The notes below the pieces were generated by a model. The model was not told the DNA's origin, did not search any database, and saw only the letters and a program-made list of their open reading frames with translations. 59,806 nt of DNA from a virus. Where the stretch lies: the IMG/VR virus record IMGVR_UViG_3300046171_000176, positions 1-59,806 of that record; one strand, given 5' to 3'. This document shows, in pieces, positions 1-6,448 of the stretch (positions are counted from its first letter, which is position 1; each line of letters opens with the position of its first letter). The translations under genes and the position numbers were made by a program.

Positions 1-1
1 T

Positions 2-133
2 ATAAAACAATTAAAAATATTAGATAGAGTATTTCAACATTACTTAGAATATAATGACAACGACGAAGAGGCAAGAGATTTATACCTGCAAATGTTAAAT
101 CCACTTGAATATAATATAATAGAAAAAAAATAA
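2..133 (+). CDS. Hypothetical protein, 5' end missing
   Basis: An open frame enters from the left edge and stops at TAA 131-133, giving 43 visible residues. The visible part is rich in acidic and aromatic residues and ends in a lysine run. No family is recognised. It is the first of the tiny early genes and sits 4 nt before the next start. The true start lies outside the window; joining the window's last bases to position 1 does not extend this frame back to an ATG. Confidence 0.6.
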   Translation: MKQLKILDRVFQHYLEYNDNDEEARDLYLQMLNPLEYNIIEKK

Positions 134-137
134 AATT

Positions 138-269
138 ATGATTTGGAAAGATAACTTAGGAAATGATTTAACTTGGGCAATTGGCCTACAAATGGACGGT
201 AAACTAAATAGAATTGAAGTGTTGGGTATAATTGAAACTCACAAACTAAATACGATACTAAATGGATAA
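138..269 (+). CDS. Small hypothetical early protein (43 aa)
   Basis: It starts at ATG after an A/T-only leader and encodes a 43-aa protein without recognisable domain. Its last codons and TAA stop (267-269) lie inside the promoter-like element at 241-274, so its 3' end is also control sequence for the next gene. This arrangement recurs along the left arm. Function unknown; assigned as real because of tight packing and a clean frame. Confidence 0.55.
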   Translation: MIWKDNLGNDLTWAIGLQMDGKLNRIEVLGIIETHKLNTILNG

Positions 270-274
270 TATAA
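241..274 (+). promoter_or_regulatory. Bipartite promoter-like element, copy 1
   Basis: ACAAACTAAATACGA (241-255) is followed by GGATAATATAA (264-274). The first base of box A and the first G of box B are 23 nt apart, as in all seven copies in the window. The GATAAT core looks like a -10 element, and box A sits where a -35 contact would be. The next gene starts at 280, only a few bases after the predicted transcript start. Confidence 0.75.
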
Positions 275-279
275 TTGAT

Positions 280-417
280 ATGAAAAATTTTGAAAAACTA
301 ATGGAAGAAATAGGATTCCAAATAACTAAACTAAATGATGGTACAATTGACAAAGACGATTTTACCCAAGCGATTGAAGAAATACACGAATATTTTAATA
401 CTACAATAACTATATGA
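280..417 (+). CDS. Small hypothetical early protein (45 aa)
   Basis: An acidic 45-aa protein beginning MKNFEKLMEEIG. ATG 280 is preferred because it lies just downstream of the promoter-like element; an in-frame ATG at 262 sits inside that element and would add six residues. The stop overlaps the next start (ATGA at 414-417), suggesting translational coupling. No known domain. Confidence 0.6.
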   Translation: MKNFEKLMEEIGFQITKLNDGTIDKDDFTQAIEEIHEYFNTTITI

Positions 418-635
418 AAGTAACTAATATGAAAGACCTACTGAAATATGTAGAAGAAAAGAAAAGAAAGCAAGCTCATGATCACTATGAAATAGCGAAA
501 GTATTCGGTCCTTGTAAAGGAATGGGTAATAGAAAATATAAAATACCTCAAAAATCTACCTTTGCTAAGTTTAAAAAGTACAGTTATACTGGTAGATGGA
601 ACGATTACAGAATAAATACGAACAAACTCGGATAA
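414..635 (+). CDS. Small basic hypothetical protein (73 aa)
   Basis: A lysine- and arginine-rich 73-aa protein with a charged helical N-terminus (EEKKRKQAHDHY). It overlaps the preceding gene by 4 nt. Its stop TAA (633-635) falls inside box B of the second promoter-like element. No family recognised; basic charge would suit nucleic-acid binding, but that is only a guess. Confidence 0.6.
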   Translation: MKVTNMKDLLKYVEEKKRKQAHDHYEIAKVFGPCKGMGNRKYKIPQKSTFAKFKKYSYTGRWNDYRINTNKLG

Positions 636-640
636 TATAT
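607..640 (+). promoter_or_regulatory. Bipartite promoter-like element, copy 2
   Basis: ACAGAATAAATACGA (607-621) then GGATAATATAT (630-640), again with a 23-nt offset. It lies over the 3' end of the 414-635 gene and directly before the ATG at 641. Box A differs from the consensus at two positions. The 8-nt spacer is unlike that of the other copies. Confidence 0.7.
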
Positions 641-844
641 ATGAATATGAAATTTATAGATTACAAACCTGAACAAATAGCGAAAAAGCTTAAAGATGTA
701 GAAAGATACGAATCTATAATGGGTGTTGATACAAGAAGCAAATCTTGGCGAAAGTGGTGTGAATCGATCGAATATCGCAAACGAGAATGGGAATTCAGAC
801 AAGCAACAGTAAACTTATTTAAACATAATAATAAAATACTATGA
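641..844 (+). CDS. Small hypothetical early protein (67 aa)
   Basis: A 67-aa charged protein with a WRKWCESIEY segment. ATG 641 (or 647) is chosen because it directly follows promoter copy 2; a longer frame from 596 would run through the promoter and the upstream gene. It ends with an ATGA overlap with the gene at 841. No known domain. Confidence 0.6.
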   Translation: MNMKFIDYKPEQIAKKLKDVERYESIMGVDTRSKSWRKWCESIEYRKREWEFRQATVNLFKHNNKIL

Positions 845-1038
845 GTAAAATGAAAAAATTAGATAGAATTGCTGGCGGAATCGCAGAAGTTACAAAAGAA
901 CTAATGTATGATAGTATTGACTGGCAACTGTCAGACTATCCACAAGACGGTGATGATTACAATGCTATACATTCACACGTCATGAAAAGAGCAATTGAAA
1001 TAATGTATCACGAATTACAAACTAAACACGAATCATAA
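841..1038 (+). CDS. Small acidic hypothetical protein (65 aa)
   Basis: A 65-aa acidic, His-rich protein that starts within the 4-nt overlap with the previous gene. Its final codons and TAA (1036-1038) lie in promoter copy 3. No recognised domain. Confidence 0.6.
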   Translation: MSKMKKLDRIAGGIAEVTKELMYDSIDWQLSDYPQDGDDYNAIHSHVMKRAIEIMYHELQTKHES

Positions 1039-1050
1039 TGGATAATATTA
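1017..1050 (+). promoter_or_regulatory. Bipartite promoter-like element, copy 3
   Basis: ACAAACTAAACACGA (1017-1031) then GGATAATATTA (1040-1050), offset 23 nt. The following gene starts at 1055, so a transcript starting about 7 nt after GATAAT would have almost no leader. The transcript would continue into the tRNA-like RNA at 1246-1420. Confidence 0.75.
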
Positions 1051-1054
1051 TTGT

Positions 1055-1246
1055 ATGAAAAAATGTAAATGTAATAATATAATACCATTAGGTAGAGTCA
1101 AGCTAGGTTATAATACCTGTGTTAATTGTAGTACAACTCAACAATATAGTTATGTGCCAATTATCGCAAACAAACAAGTGCTTGAAGTACAAATAGTATC
1201 ACAAGAAGTAAGTGCTGCGGTACATAAATCGTGGCGAAGAAAATAG
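1055..1246 (+). CDS. Small zinc-ribbon-like protein
   Basis: A 63-aa protein with C4-x-C6 and C21-x2-C24, spaced as a small zinc ribbon, and a basic tail (KSWRRK). It resembles short DksA/TraR-like zinc-finger proteins common in marine phages, but lacks the usual catalytic coiled-coil tip, so any transcription role is inferred. Its TAG stop shares its last base with the first base of the tRNA-like RNA. Confidence 0.6.
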   Translation: MKKCKCNNIIPLGRVKLGYNTCVNCSTTQQYSYVPIIANKQVLEVQIVSQEVSAAVHKSWRRK

Positions 1247-1420
1247 GGCGTGAAATGGTAAGACAAGAAATAGGAGACGATAAGATTTGAAGCTAACTAA
1301 AAATGTATGTGATGCCGACTATCGACGGGTATAAGCGAGTGTATTACATTTGTTAGTTATTTGATGTATTTCTTTGAAGTCACACTAACTTGAACGCAGG
1401 TTCGAATCCTGCCACGTCCA
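1246..1420 (+). ncRNA. tRNA-like / compact tmRNA-like RNA
   Basis: A 7-bp acceptor stem forms between GGGCGTG (1246-1252) and CACGTCC (1413-1419; one G.U pair), with discriminator A1420. A perfect T arm follows tRNA rules: GCAGG-TTCGAAT-CCTGC (1396-1412). The 5' side reads TGAAATGGTAAGACAAG, close to the tmRNA D-loop pattern. Instead of an anticodon arm there is a long insert: helix 1265-1272/1367-1374 (8 bp), inside it a 14-bp hairpin 1294-1307/1345-1359 with one bulge, and a small hairpin 1377-1391 with a 7-nt loop. CCA is not encoded. At 175 nt it is too long for a tRNA and much shorter than known tmRNAs; GGA GAC GAT AAG ATT TGA (1273-1290) sits where a tag frame might be but does not end in the usual Ala-Ala. 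A tRNA with a small intron is the alternative. Confidence 0.5.
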
Positions 1421-1422
1421 CT

Positions 1423-1578
1423 ATGGAACATCCAAACGCAAAGAAACATTTTTATGTGTCAATTCTGAAGAGTATAGTAAGAATTGTCGGGTATATGCTA
1501 ATACCTTTCAATATAGTAGCGGCATGTATAACGCTGATAACCAGTGAGTTAATCGGCATTTATGAAGAAATGGTATGA
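1423..1578 (+). CDS. Small membrane protein (51 aa)
   Basis: ATG 1423 directly follows the tRNA-like RNA; an upstream TTG frame would run through the T arm and is rejected. Residues about 15-45 are strongly hydrophobic (IVGYMLIPFNIVAACITLI), so one membrane segment is predicted. It overlaps the next gene (ATGGTATGA region, 1575-1578). Function unknown. Confidence 0.55.
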   Translation: MEHPNAKKHFYVSILKSIVRIVGYMLIPFNIVAACITLITSELIGIYEEMV

Positions 1579-1763
1579 TAGATAATATGTATATGTGGGT
1601 ACTAGATTTCGAGGAAGGAACAGTACACAAGTATGAAGTCACCGACGTATTTTGGGATGACGATTATACTCAAGAAGATTTTTTAATTGAAAATGACCAT
1701 CACCCTAGTAACTGTGAATGGATGCTAACACCGGCGAGTGATTATAATGGATTTACAAACTAA
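1575..1763 (+). CDS. Small acidic hypothetical protein (62 aa)
   Basis: An acidic 62-aa protein containing VFWDDDYTQEDFLIEN. Its end (TTT ACA AAC TAA) is part of box A of promoter copy 4, so the gene end and control element overlap. No family recognised. Confidence 0.6.
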   Translation: MIDNMYMWVLDFEEGTVHKYEVTDVFWDDDYTQEDFLIENDHHPSNCEWMLTPASDYNGFTN

Positions 1764-1788
1764 ATACGAACTAATACGGATAATATAA
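1755..1788 (+). promoter_or_regulatory. Bipartite promoter-like element, copy 4
   Basis: The exact consensus: ACAAACTAAATACGA (1755-1769) and GGATAATATAA (1778-1788), offset 23 nt. The next start codon is at 1794, six bases after box B. Confidence 0.8.
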
Positions 1789-1793
1789 ACGAT

Positions 1794-2021
1794 ATGCAAA
1801 ACTTATACAAACAATTAAAACCGGAATTCAGAAAAAAACTGAACGAAAACTGTAAAAAATACGAATCAGTTAATAGAATCAAATACACTCTAATGTCTAA
1901 AACACTATGGCAAGAGTTATCAATTAGTAACATTAAAGACTTAGTATTATGGGCTGACCTCGATACTAGAAAACTAACTATTGATGGCATGTTATACGGT
2001 GATAATATTATTAGTAAATAA
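1794..2021 (+). CDS. Small hypothetical early protein (75 aa)
   Basis: A 75-aa basic, helix-prone protein (MQNLYKQLKPEFRKKLN). It starts just downstream of promoter copy 4 and overlaps the next gene by one base (TAATG). No domain recognised. Confidence 0.6.
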   Translation: MQNLYKQLKPEFRKKLNENCKKYESVNRIKYTLMSKTLWQELSISNIKDLVLWADLDTRKLTIDGMLYGDNIISK

Positions 2022-2260
2022 TGAAATACAACGACACAACCAAAGAAGCTGCAGCCATACACATTTGGTCGAAACTAAAATCGATCGATTGGAAAATAGA
2101 TGATTTGCAGTACGAAATCGATATTAAAAAATGGTATCCAATTATTAAACCTGAAATGAATCAAAGTGTTCTTAAGGGTAAATTACAAGAAAAAATAATG
2201 TTACAATACATTGCTTCCTTAATAGAAAAAGATTATAAAATAAAAATAGATTTAATTTAA
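2021..2260 (+). CDS. Small hypothetical early protein (79 aa)
   Basis: A 79-aa mixed-charge protein with a Trp-rich centre (IHIWSKLKSIDWKIDD). Start and previous stop share the TAATG junction, typical of coupled translation. Not recognised. Confidence 0.6.
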   Translation: MKYNDTTKEAAAIHIWSKLKSIDWKIDDLQYEIDIKKWYPIIKPEMNQSVLKGKLQEKIMLQYIASLIEKDYKIKIDLI

Positions 2261-2262
2261 TT

Positions 2263-2472
2263 ATGGCAAAAAATATGAGCTATTGTGCAGCCGAAAACAC
2301 TCGAGATTGCATGGAACAATTACTTAATTTAATACAAACAGGTGATAAAAATGATGTGTTCAATGAGCAACCACCTCATAATTACGAAGCTAGAGCAATT
2401 GAAGACATTGCTTATTTAGCCGACGAACTAGCTAGGGCATGTACTTATTTAATAGATACTCATGGCAACTAG
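2263..2472 (+). CDS. Small hypothetical early protein (69 aa)
   Basis: A 69-aa acidic protein with two Cys near the N-terminus (SYCAAENTRDC) and a helical C-terminal half. It starts 2 nt after the preceding stop and overlaps the next gene by 11 nt. Not recognised. Confidence 0.6.
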   Translation: MAKNMSYCAAENTRDCMEQLLNLIQTGDKNDVFNEQPPHNYEARAIEDIAYLADELARACTYLIDTHGN

Positions 2473-2950
2473 AAATTTAACAATGGTAATACCTTACAAA
2501 AGGTATAATAAAGGTTATAGTAACCCTAAAAACTATGAAGACTATAGCTGTGTAAATATGTATTTACATCACGATGGTTATCCTGAATGGCAAGGTGTTC
2601 AATTAGCTAACTGGTTGAAAGTGAATAGGTTTCAAGACGAAACAAGAGCTGCAGCAAAACTAGTGTATGATATGTACTATGACAGTTGCTACCTATATGA
2701 TAAAGCAAGTAGAATTGACCATCAATATACTTATATGGTATTTGTCGGCGAGAATACAAGAGTCGTATGCTATGATAACTATAGTCACACTGAAATATTT
2801 GATATGACACCCGATGAAATACTTGCAAAGTATGCGGATGAAATGGAATATACTAGATTTGACAAAGGACAAACTAGATATACACAGGGCAAAAGTGATG
2901 ATGTTAAATATCACTCAAATAAATTATTAGAACTATTACAAAGTTTTTAA
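2462..2950 (+). CDS. Hypothetical protein, Tyr/Asp-rich (162 aa)
   Basis: A 162-aa protein unusually rich in Tyr and Asp, with no membrane segment or known motif. It is the largest of the unassigned early genes before the ligase. It overlaps the preceding gene and lies 2 nt before the next start. Function unknown; position suggests an early host-interaction role. Confidence 0.65.
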   Translation: MATRNLTMVIPYKRYNKGYSNPKNYEDYSCVNMYLHHDGYPEWQGVQLANWLKVNRFQDETRAAAKLVYDMYYDSCYLYDKASRIDHQYTYMVFVGENTRVVCYDNYSHTEIFDMTPDEILAKYADEMEYTRFDKGQTRYTQGKSDDVKYHSNKLLELLQSF

Positions 2951-2952
2951 AT

Positions 2953-3186
2953 ATGAAAAAACCAAAATGGTTCACTGGTGTATGGTATGCAGACGGTGAC
3001 AAAGTAACAAATCCATTTAGCGGCGAAAGCTATGAACTAAATGGCGCAGAATTGAGTATGTATGATTTTATTATAGGTGCTCAAATGTTCGGTAACTTAT
3101 CCGATAAAATGATCAACGACGTGCAAAAAGCATTGAGTTGGTTTAGAAAAAATAACCCTAAAGCCTATATGGTATTACTAGATTAA
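2953..3186 (+). CDS. Hypothetical protein (77 aa)
   Basis: A 77-aa protein beginning MKKPKWFTGVWYADGDKV. It has no recognisable domain. It starts two bases after the previous stop and ends two bases before the next start, as expected in one transcription unit. Confidence 0.6.
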   Translation: MKKPKWFTGVWYADGDKVTNPFSGESYELNGAELSMYDFIIGAQMFGNLSDKMINDVQKALSWFRKNNPKAYMVLLD

Positions 3187-3188
3187 TT

Positions 3189-3530
3189 ATGACAAATAAA
3201 GAAAAAGTGCTCGGCTATTACGGAGCAGAAATATTTACAGAGTGGACTAACAATGCTACATTTTATATGGAAACTTGCTATACAGCTGACAGTTACGATA
3301 TATACTGGTGCCACTCTGTTGACGATACAACACCTCAGCTAGACTATGACGTATATTATTACGCTGAAAATTGTATTGATGTATTTAAAGATGCTTTAAA
3401 ATCAGGAGAATTAATTTATATTGATGAAACATTGTATGATGATATATATGTTGATGATATTATTAAAGAAATAGCTGAAGCTATGCACCCTGAAGAAGTT
3501 GACGGTGAAATATTAGATACTACAGACTAA
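3189..3530 (+). CDS. Acidic hypothetical protein (113 aa)
   Basis: A very acidic, Tyr-rich 113-aa protein; highly acidic small early phage proteins are sometimes DNA mimics, but nothing here proves it. Its final codons (ACT ACA GAC TAA) make up the start of promoter copy 5. Confidence 0.6.
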   Translation: MTNKEKVLGYYGAEIFTEWTNNATFYMETCYTADSYDIYWCHSVDDTTPQLDYDVYYYAENCIDVFKDALKSGELIYIDETLYDDIYVDDIIKEIAEAMHPEEVDGEILDTTD

Positions 3531-3555
3531 ATACGAATACATATGGATAATATAA
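3522..3555 (+). promoter_or_regulatory. Bipartite promoter-like element, copy 5
   Basis: ACAGACTAAATACGA (3522-3536) then GGATAATATAA (3545-3555), offset 23 nt. It precedes the small gene at 3558 and the DNA ligase gene, so it may drive a ligase-containing transcript. Confidence 0.75.
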
Positions 3556-3557
3556 AT

Positions 3558-3836
3558 ATGAGCGAGGAAGAATATAAAGCATTATACAACCGAATCAAAA
3601 TAGATTTATATGATGAGTTTATTAATCCTGAAACCGCTAATTACGGAGCTGATGTCATACGACAAAAGGAAGCTAAGGAAGATATATATTCCGATATAGT
3701 TTCAGAAAAAGAAATTATATTAGACGAAATAAAACAATTAACTTCTGTAATGAAAAAGTATGAAGCGGATGAGGAGTATGAACACGCTGCGTTTATGAAA
3801 AAAAGAATTAATAACCTTAAAAAACGATTAAAATGA
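3558..3836 (+). CDS. Coiled-coil hypothetical protein with UVR-like helices
   Basis: A 92-aa Glu/Lys-rich helical protein. The C-terminal 35 residues (YEADEEYEHAAFMKKRIN) resemble the UVR-type helical hairpin seen in UvrB/ClpC and in small phage proteins; this is a resemblance only. ATG 3558 is chosen since ATG 3543 lies inside promoter copy 5 (an in-frame alternative adding five residues). It overlaps the ligase start by 4 nt. Confidence 0.6.
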   Translation: MSEEEYKALYNRIKIDLYDEFINPETANYGADVIRQKEAKEDIYSDIVSEKEIILDEIKQLTSVMKKYEADEEYEHAAFMKKRINNLKKRLK

Positions 3837-4669
3837 AAAAAGCAATGCTTGCCCACAAATTTGATATAAGCAGAGTTGACTATTCTGAGCCTGTTTATAT
3901 TCAACCAAAGCTTGACGGCGTTAGATGTTTATTCACTGCTAATGGAGCATACTCACGCAACGGTAAAAAGTTTATGAACGTTAGACATATTGAAATGTCA
4001 CTTAAACCTTTATTTGACCATCAACCTAATATTGTACTTGACGGCGAATTATATAATCATAAACTTAAAAATGATTTTGAAAAAATTATATCACTAGTTA
4101 GAAAACAAAAACCTAGTGACGAAGATAGAATTAATGCACAACACTTAGTTCAATTTCATGTTTACGATTTCTTTGATGAATTACAATATGACTATTATGA
4201 AACTAGAATGCATAAGTTAAATGTATCTGATATATATGGACCTTGTGTTAAATATGTACCAACATACAGAGTGCATAAACACGAAGAAGCTTTGAACATG
4301 CACCATGACGCATTTCTTGCTAATGGTTACGAAGGCTCAATACTTAGACTAAATAGTTTATACAAACACGGTCGATCGTATGACTTAATGAAATTCAAAG
4401 ACTTCTCAGACTCTGAAGCTACCATTGTTAATTACGAAGAAGGTAAGGGCAAGCGATTTGGCACACTTGGTAAGTTTATAATGCAAGACGACGACGGCAA
4501 CATATTTGGTTGCCCTCCCGGTAAAGGTTATAATCATACCGACTTGAAACATATGTTGAAAAATATACATCAATATATGGGTCAGCGTGCTACATTTACG
4601 TACTTTCAACGAACTAACGCTGGTAGCTACAGACATCCATTATTTAAAGCATTAAGAAATTATGAGTAA
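3833..4669 (+). CDS. ATP-dependent DNA ligase
   Basis: A 278-aa minimal ligase (nucleotidyltransferase plus OB fold). It seals nicks during phage replication and repair using ATP. Motif I QPKLDGVR places the adenylated lysine at K26; motif III is LDGELY (69-74), motif IV EGSILRL (about 167), motif V LMKFKDF (about 186). The length matches small phage and ChlV-type ligases. It overlaps the upstream gene by 4 nt and is likely expressed with it from promoter copy 5. Confidence 0.92.
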   Translation: MKKAMLAHKFDISRVDYSEPVYIQPKLDGVRCLFTANGAYSRNGKKFMNVRHIEMSLKPLFDHQPNIVLDGELYNHKLKNDFEKIISLVRKQKPSDEDRINAQHLVQFHVYDFFDELQYDYYETRMHKLNVSDIYGPCVKYVPTYRVHKHEEALNMHHDAFLANGYEGSILRLNSLYKHGRSYDLMKFKDFSDSEATIVNYEEGKGKRFGTLGKFIMQDDDGNIFGCPPGKGYNHTDLKHMLKNIHQYMGQRATFTYFQRTNAGSYRHPLFKALRNYE

Positions 4670-4772
4670 ACTAATATGGAAACTATATAATGATAATATG
4701 ATTAGCGAAGAAGTTGCTCACATATTATTAGATAAACACTACAATAGATTAAACAATAAACGATATGACTAG
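4662..4772 (+). CDS. Tiny hypothetical protein (36 aa)
   Basis: A 36-aa frame starts inside the last codons of the ligase and ends with TAG 4770-4772, overlapping the next gene start at 4765. The overlaps on both sides match the packing of this arm. ATG 4698 would give a 24-aa product. No domain recognised. Confidence 0.5.
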   Translation: MSKLIWKLYNDNMISEEVAHILLDKHYNRLNNKRYD

Positions 4773-4959
4773 AGATATTATTATTCAACAAGTAATTGAA
4801 AAAATTAAATCACGTTCAGACGTCGGCTTTAAAAAGTACGGAGTTACACTAAAAGATGACGATCAACCTCTTGATATATGGCTAACACATATACAAGAAG
4901 AATTAATGGACGCGGTTAATTATATTGAAAAAGCAAAAGACGTATTAAACAATGGATAG
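4765..4959 (+). CDS. Small MazG-like helical protein
   Basis: A 64-aa protein whose second half, DIWLTHIQEELMDAVNYIEK, matches the helix of short phage MazG-like (dNTP pyrophosphohydrolase-type) proteins, including the paired acidic residues. It lacks most of the full MazG fold, so enzymatic activity is doubtful. A second MazG-like segment is present in the 11907-12701 gene. Confidence 0.55.
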   Translation: MTRDIIIQQVIEKIKSRSDVGFKKYGVTLKDDDQPLDIWLTHIQEELMDAVNYIEKAKDVLNNG

Positions 4960-5029
4960 TATTTTAATTATATTAGCAATAGTTGCTATATTCTCAATAA
5001 GAGCACTATACAACGATTTATTTAAATGA
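4952..5029 (+). CDS. Tiny single-span membrane peptide (25 aa)
   Basis: A 25-aa frame, MDSILIILAIVAIFSIRALY plus five residues, is essentially one transmembrane helix. It overlaps the upstream gene by 8 nt and the downstream start by 4 nt (ATGA). Such peptides may alter the host membrane; its reality rests on the overlaps and the clear hydrophobic pattern. Confidence 0.5.
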   Translation: MDSILIILAIVAIFSIRALYNDLFK

Positions 5030-5583
5030 ATATATTTTACTTACACGAAGACCCTCGGTTGGCGGCATCATATGTGTACGACAAGCATAAAGTGAAAATG
5101 ATTCTTGAATCAGCGCAGATGTTATGCACGGCACACCACGTGTTTGGTAATGGTAATAATGTTCCATACAAGCAAGCACACTTGAACCATCCGTCAACTA
5201 TCTGGGTCCGAGAAAATACTCATCATTATTATTGGTTATATGAACATATGTTAGCCTTAGGTGAAGAGTATACTAAACGATATGGCAAACGACATTTAAC
5301 AATTACTAAATGTGCAGAACCTTTGATTTATGCACCAATTGACATGCCGACATTGCCATATAAACATCCACCTCAGTGTATGCCTGACGAATATAAACGA
5401 CCACATGCTATACACGGTTACTGGAATTACTATATAAATGATAAATTTAAAATTTGTAATAAAAATGAAATACCATATAAAACGCCTCCTGTCCGTGTTA
5501 TGGACGATTACTTTAATGGCAACGGTAGCTCTAATATCATCTTTAGCCACTATGATATGGGCAGTAGACTTGCCACCGGATGA
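5026..5583 (+). CDS. Conserved phage protein, possible pyrimidine-dimer glycosylase-like
   Basis: A 185-aa soluble protein starting MNIFYLHEDPRLAASYVYD, with HKVKMILESAQMLCTAHH at about 21-38, NHPSTIWVRE at about 54-63 and MPDEYK near 120. This pattern belongs to a family widespread in marine phages that is often labelled as pyrimidine-dimer DNA glycosylase-like. A repair role is plausible next to the ligase gene, but catalytic residues are not certain. Its 3' end overlaps the following gene by 68 nt. Confidence 0.5.
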   Translation: MNIFYLHEDPRLAASYVYDKHKVKMILESAQMLCTAHHVFGNGNNVPYKQAHLNHPSTIWVRENTHHYYWLYEHMLALGEEYTKRYGKRHLTITKCAEPLIYAPIDMPTLPYKHPPQCMPDEYKRPHAIHGYWNYYINDKFKICNKNEIPYKTPPVRVMDDYFNGNGSSNIIFSHYDMGSRLATG

Positions 5584-5758
5584 TTATACTTTGCTGAATA
5601 CCAGGTGGTTAAACTGGCCAGTACAAGAATATTATTCAAGAGAGAATATAGAACTATTAATTGAAGGACCAAAACAAATAACACTTAAAGATTATGAGCA
5701 AAACGAGACAACATATATTGCATCAATACAAAGTAAACTTATTCGGGTTAGCCGATAA
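5516..5758 (+). CDS. Small exported or membrane-anchored protein (80 aa)
   Basis: ATG 5516 gives an 80-aa protein with an N-terminal hydrophobic segment (ATVALISSLATMIWAV) followed by a polar domain, which suggests an exported or membrane-anchored product. An upstream frame from 5438 exists but would overlap the previous gene more. No family recognised. Confidence 0.45.
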   Translation: MATVALISSLATMIWAVDLPPDDYTLLNTRWLNWPVQEYYSRENIELLIEGPKQITLKDYEQNETTYIASIQSKLIRVSR

Positions 5759-5813
5759 AATTAAAAAGTTTAGAAAACCATATAAAAGAAAGGCGACGAA
5801 AGCTAATAAATAA
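5694..5813 (+). CDS. Small basic hypothetical protein (39 aa)
   Basis: A 39-aa frame ending in a strongly basic stretch (KKFRKPYKRKATKANK). It overlaps the previous gene and ends 17 nt before the HTH gene. It could bind nucleic acid; function unknown. Confidence 0.45.
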   Translation: MSKTRQHILHQYKVNLFGLADKIKKFRKPYKRKATKANK

Positions 5814-5830
5814 TAATTAGTAGGCAGCTA

Positions 5831-6448
5831 ATGTCACAAAGAAACTTTAAATACTTGCATGATAAAAGAATTATATACGGGAGAACCCCAATCACGGATG
5901 TTCCTACCGAATCAACTGATATATATGATTATTATGAAAACGGCACCTATCAATGTTACGCTTTATTTAGAAGCAAAGCTAAAATTACTACATATAAAAG
6001 TTTAAAGTGGCATTTCTTAGTTATACAACATTTAAATGGTGATTTAAATATGAAAGAACTTAAAAGAGTGTTTGAATATATAGCCAATATTAAAAATAAC
6101 TTTGTTACATTTTCAATGTCACATGGTGCATTTGATAAATTGGTTAATGAAGTTTTTATAACTGACGCTGAACGTCCGCCCAAAAACAGAATTAGAAAAG
6201 TAATATTTAAGCCTAACAAAATACTCACACTATCTGAAAAGCTTAGTATTGTAGGCCAATTAATTGGTCGTAGCAAGAAAATAGTTGAAGAGGATATATA
6301 CCAGTGCATGTTAGATTTAAATGATAACAAACAAAAAATAACCATAATTAAGCTTGCTCAGCTTTTAAAATGTTCAACAAGAACAATATACAGAAACATG
6401 GGTAACCAACTTAAAATTGAAAAAGAATTACTAAATAAAGAAATATGA
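5831..6448 (+). CDS. HTH DNA-binding protein
   Basis: A 205-aa protein with a C-terminal helix-turn-helix, ITIIKLAQLLKCSTRTIYRN (about residues 168-187), of the type where the second helix reads DNA. The N-terminal 150 residues are not recognised. Its stop overlaps the sigma-factor start by 4 nt, so the two are probably made together and may act together in early-to-late switching. A replication-initiation role is an alternative. Confidence 0.6.
   Translation: MSQRNFKYLHDKRIIYGRTPITDVPTESTDIYDYYENGTYQCYALFRSKAKITTYKSLKWHFLVIQHLNGDLNMKELKRVFEYIANIKNNFVTFSMSHGAFDKLVNEVFITDAERPPKNRIRKVIFKPNKILTLSEKLSIVGQLIGRSKKIVEEDIYQCMLDLNDNKQKITIIKLAQLLKCSTRTIYRNMGNQLKIEKELLNKEI

Noticed and set aside
596-640. 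N-terminal extension of the gene at 641
   Set aside because: The upstream in-frame ATG at 596 runs through the end of another gene and the promoter element; ATG 641 fits better.
1349-1420. Ordinary 72-nt tRNA ending at 1420
   Set aside because: No 5' strand pairing with CACGTCC exists at the expected distance; the only match is GGGCGTG at 1246-1252.
1971-2010. AAACTAACTATTGATG with TGATAATATTA before the gene at 2021
   Set aside because: Box spacing is about 31 nt and box A is poor; random A/T similarity is likely.
4666-4701. Degenerate promoter-like stretch after the ligase gene
   Set aside because: GTAAACTAATATGGA and TGATAATATGA resemble the boxes, but the offset is 25 nt rather than 23 and several bases differ.
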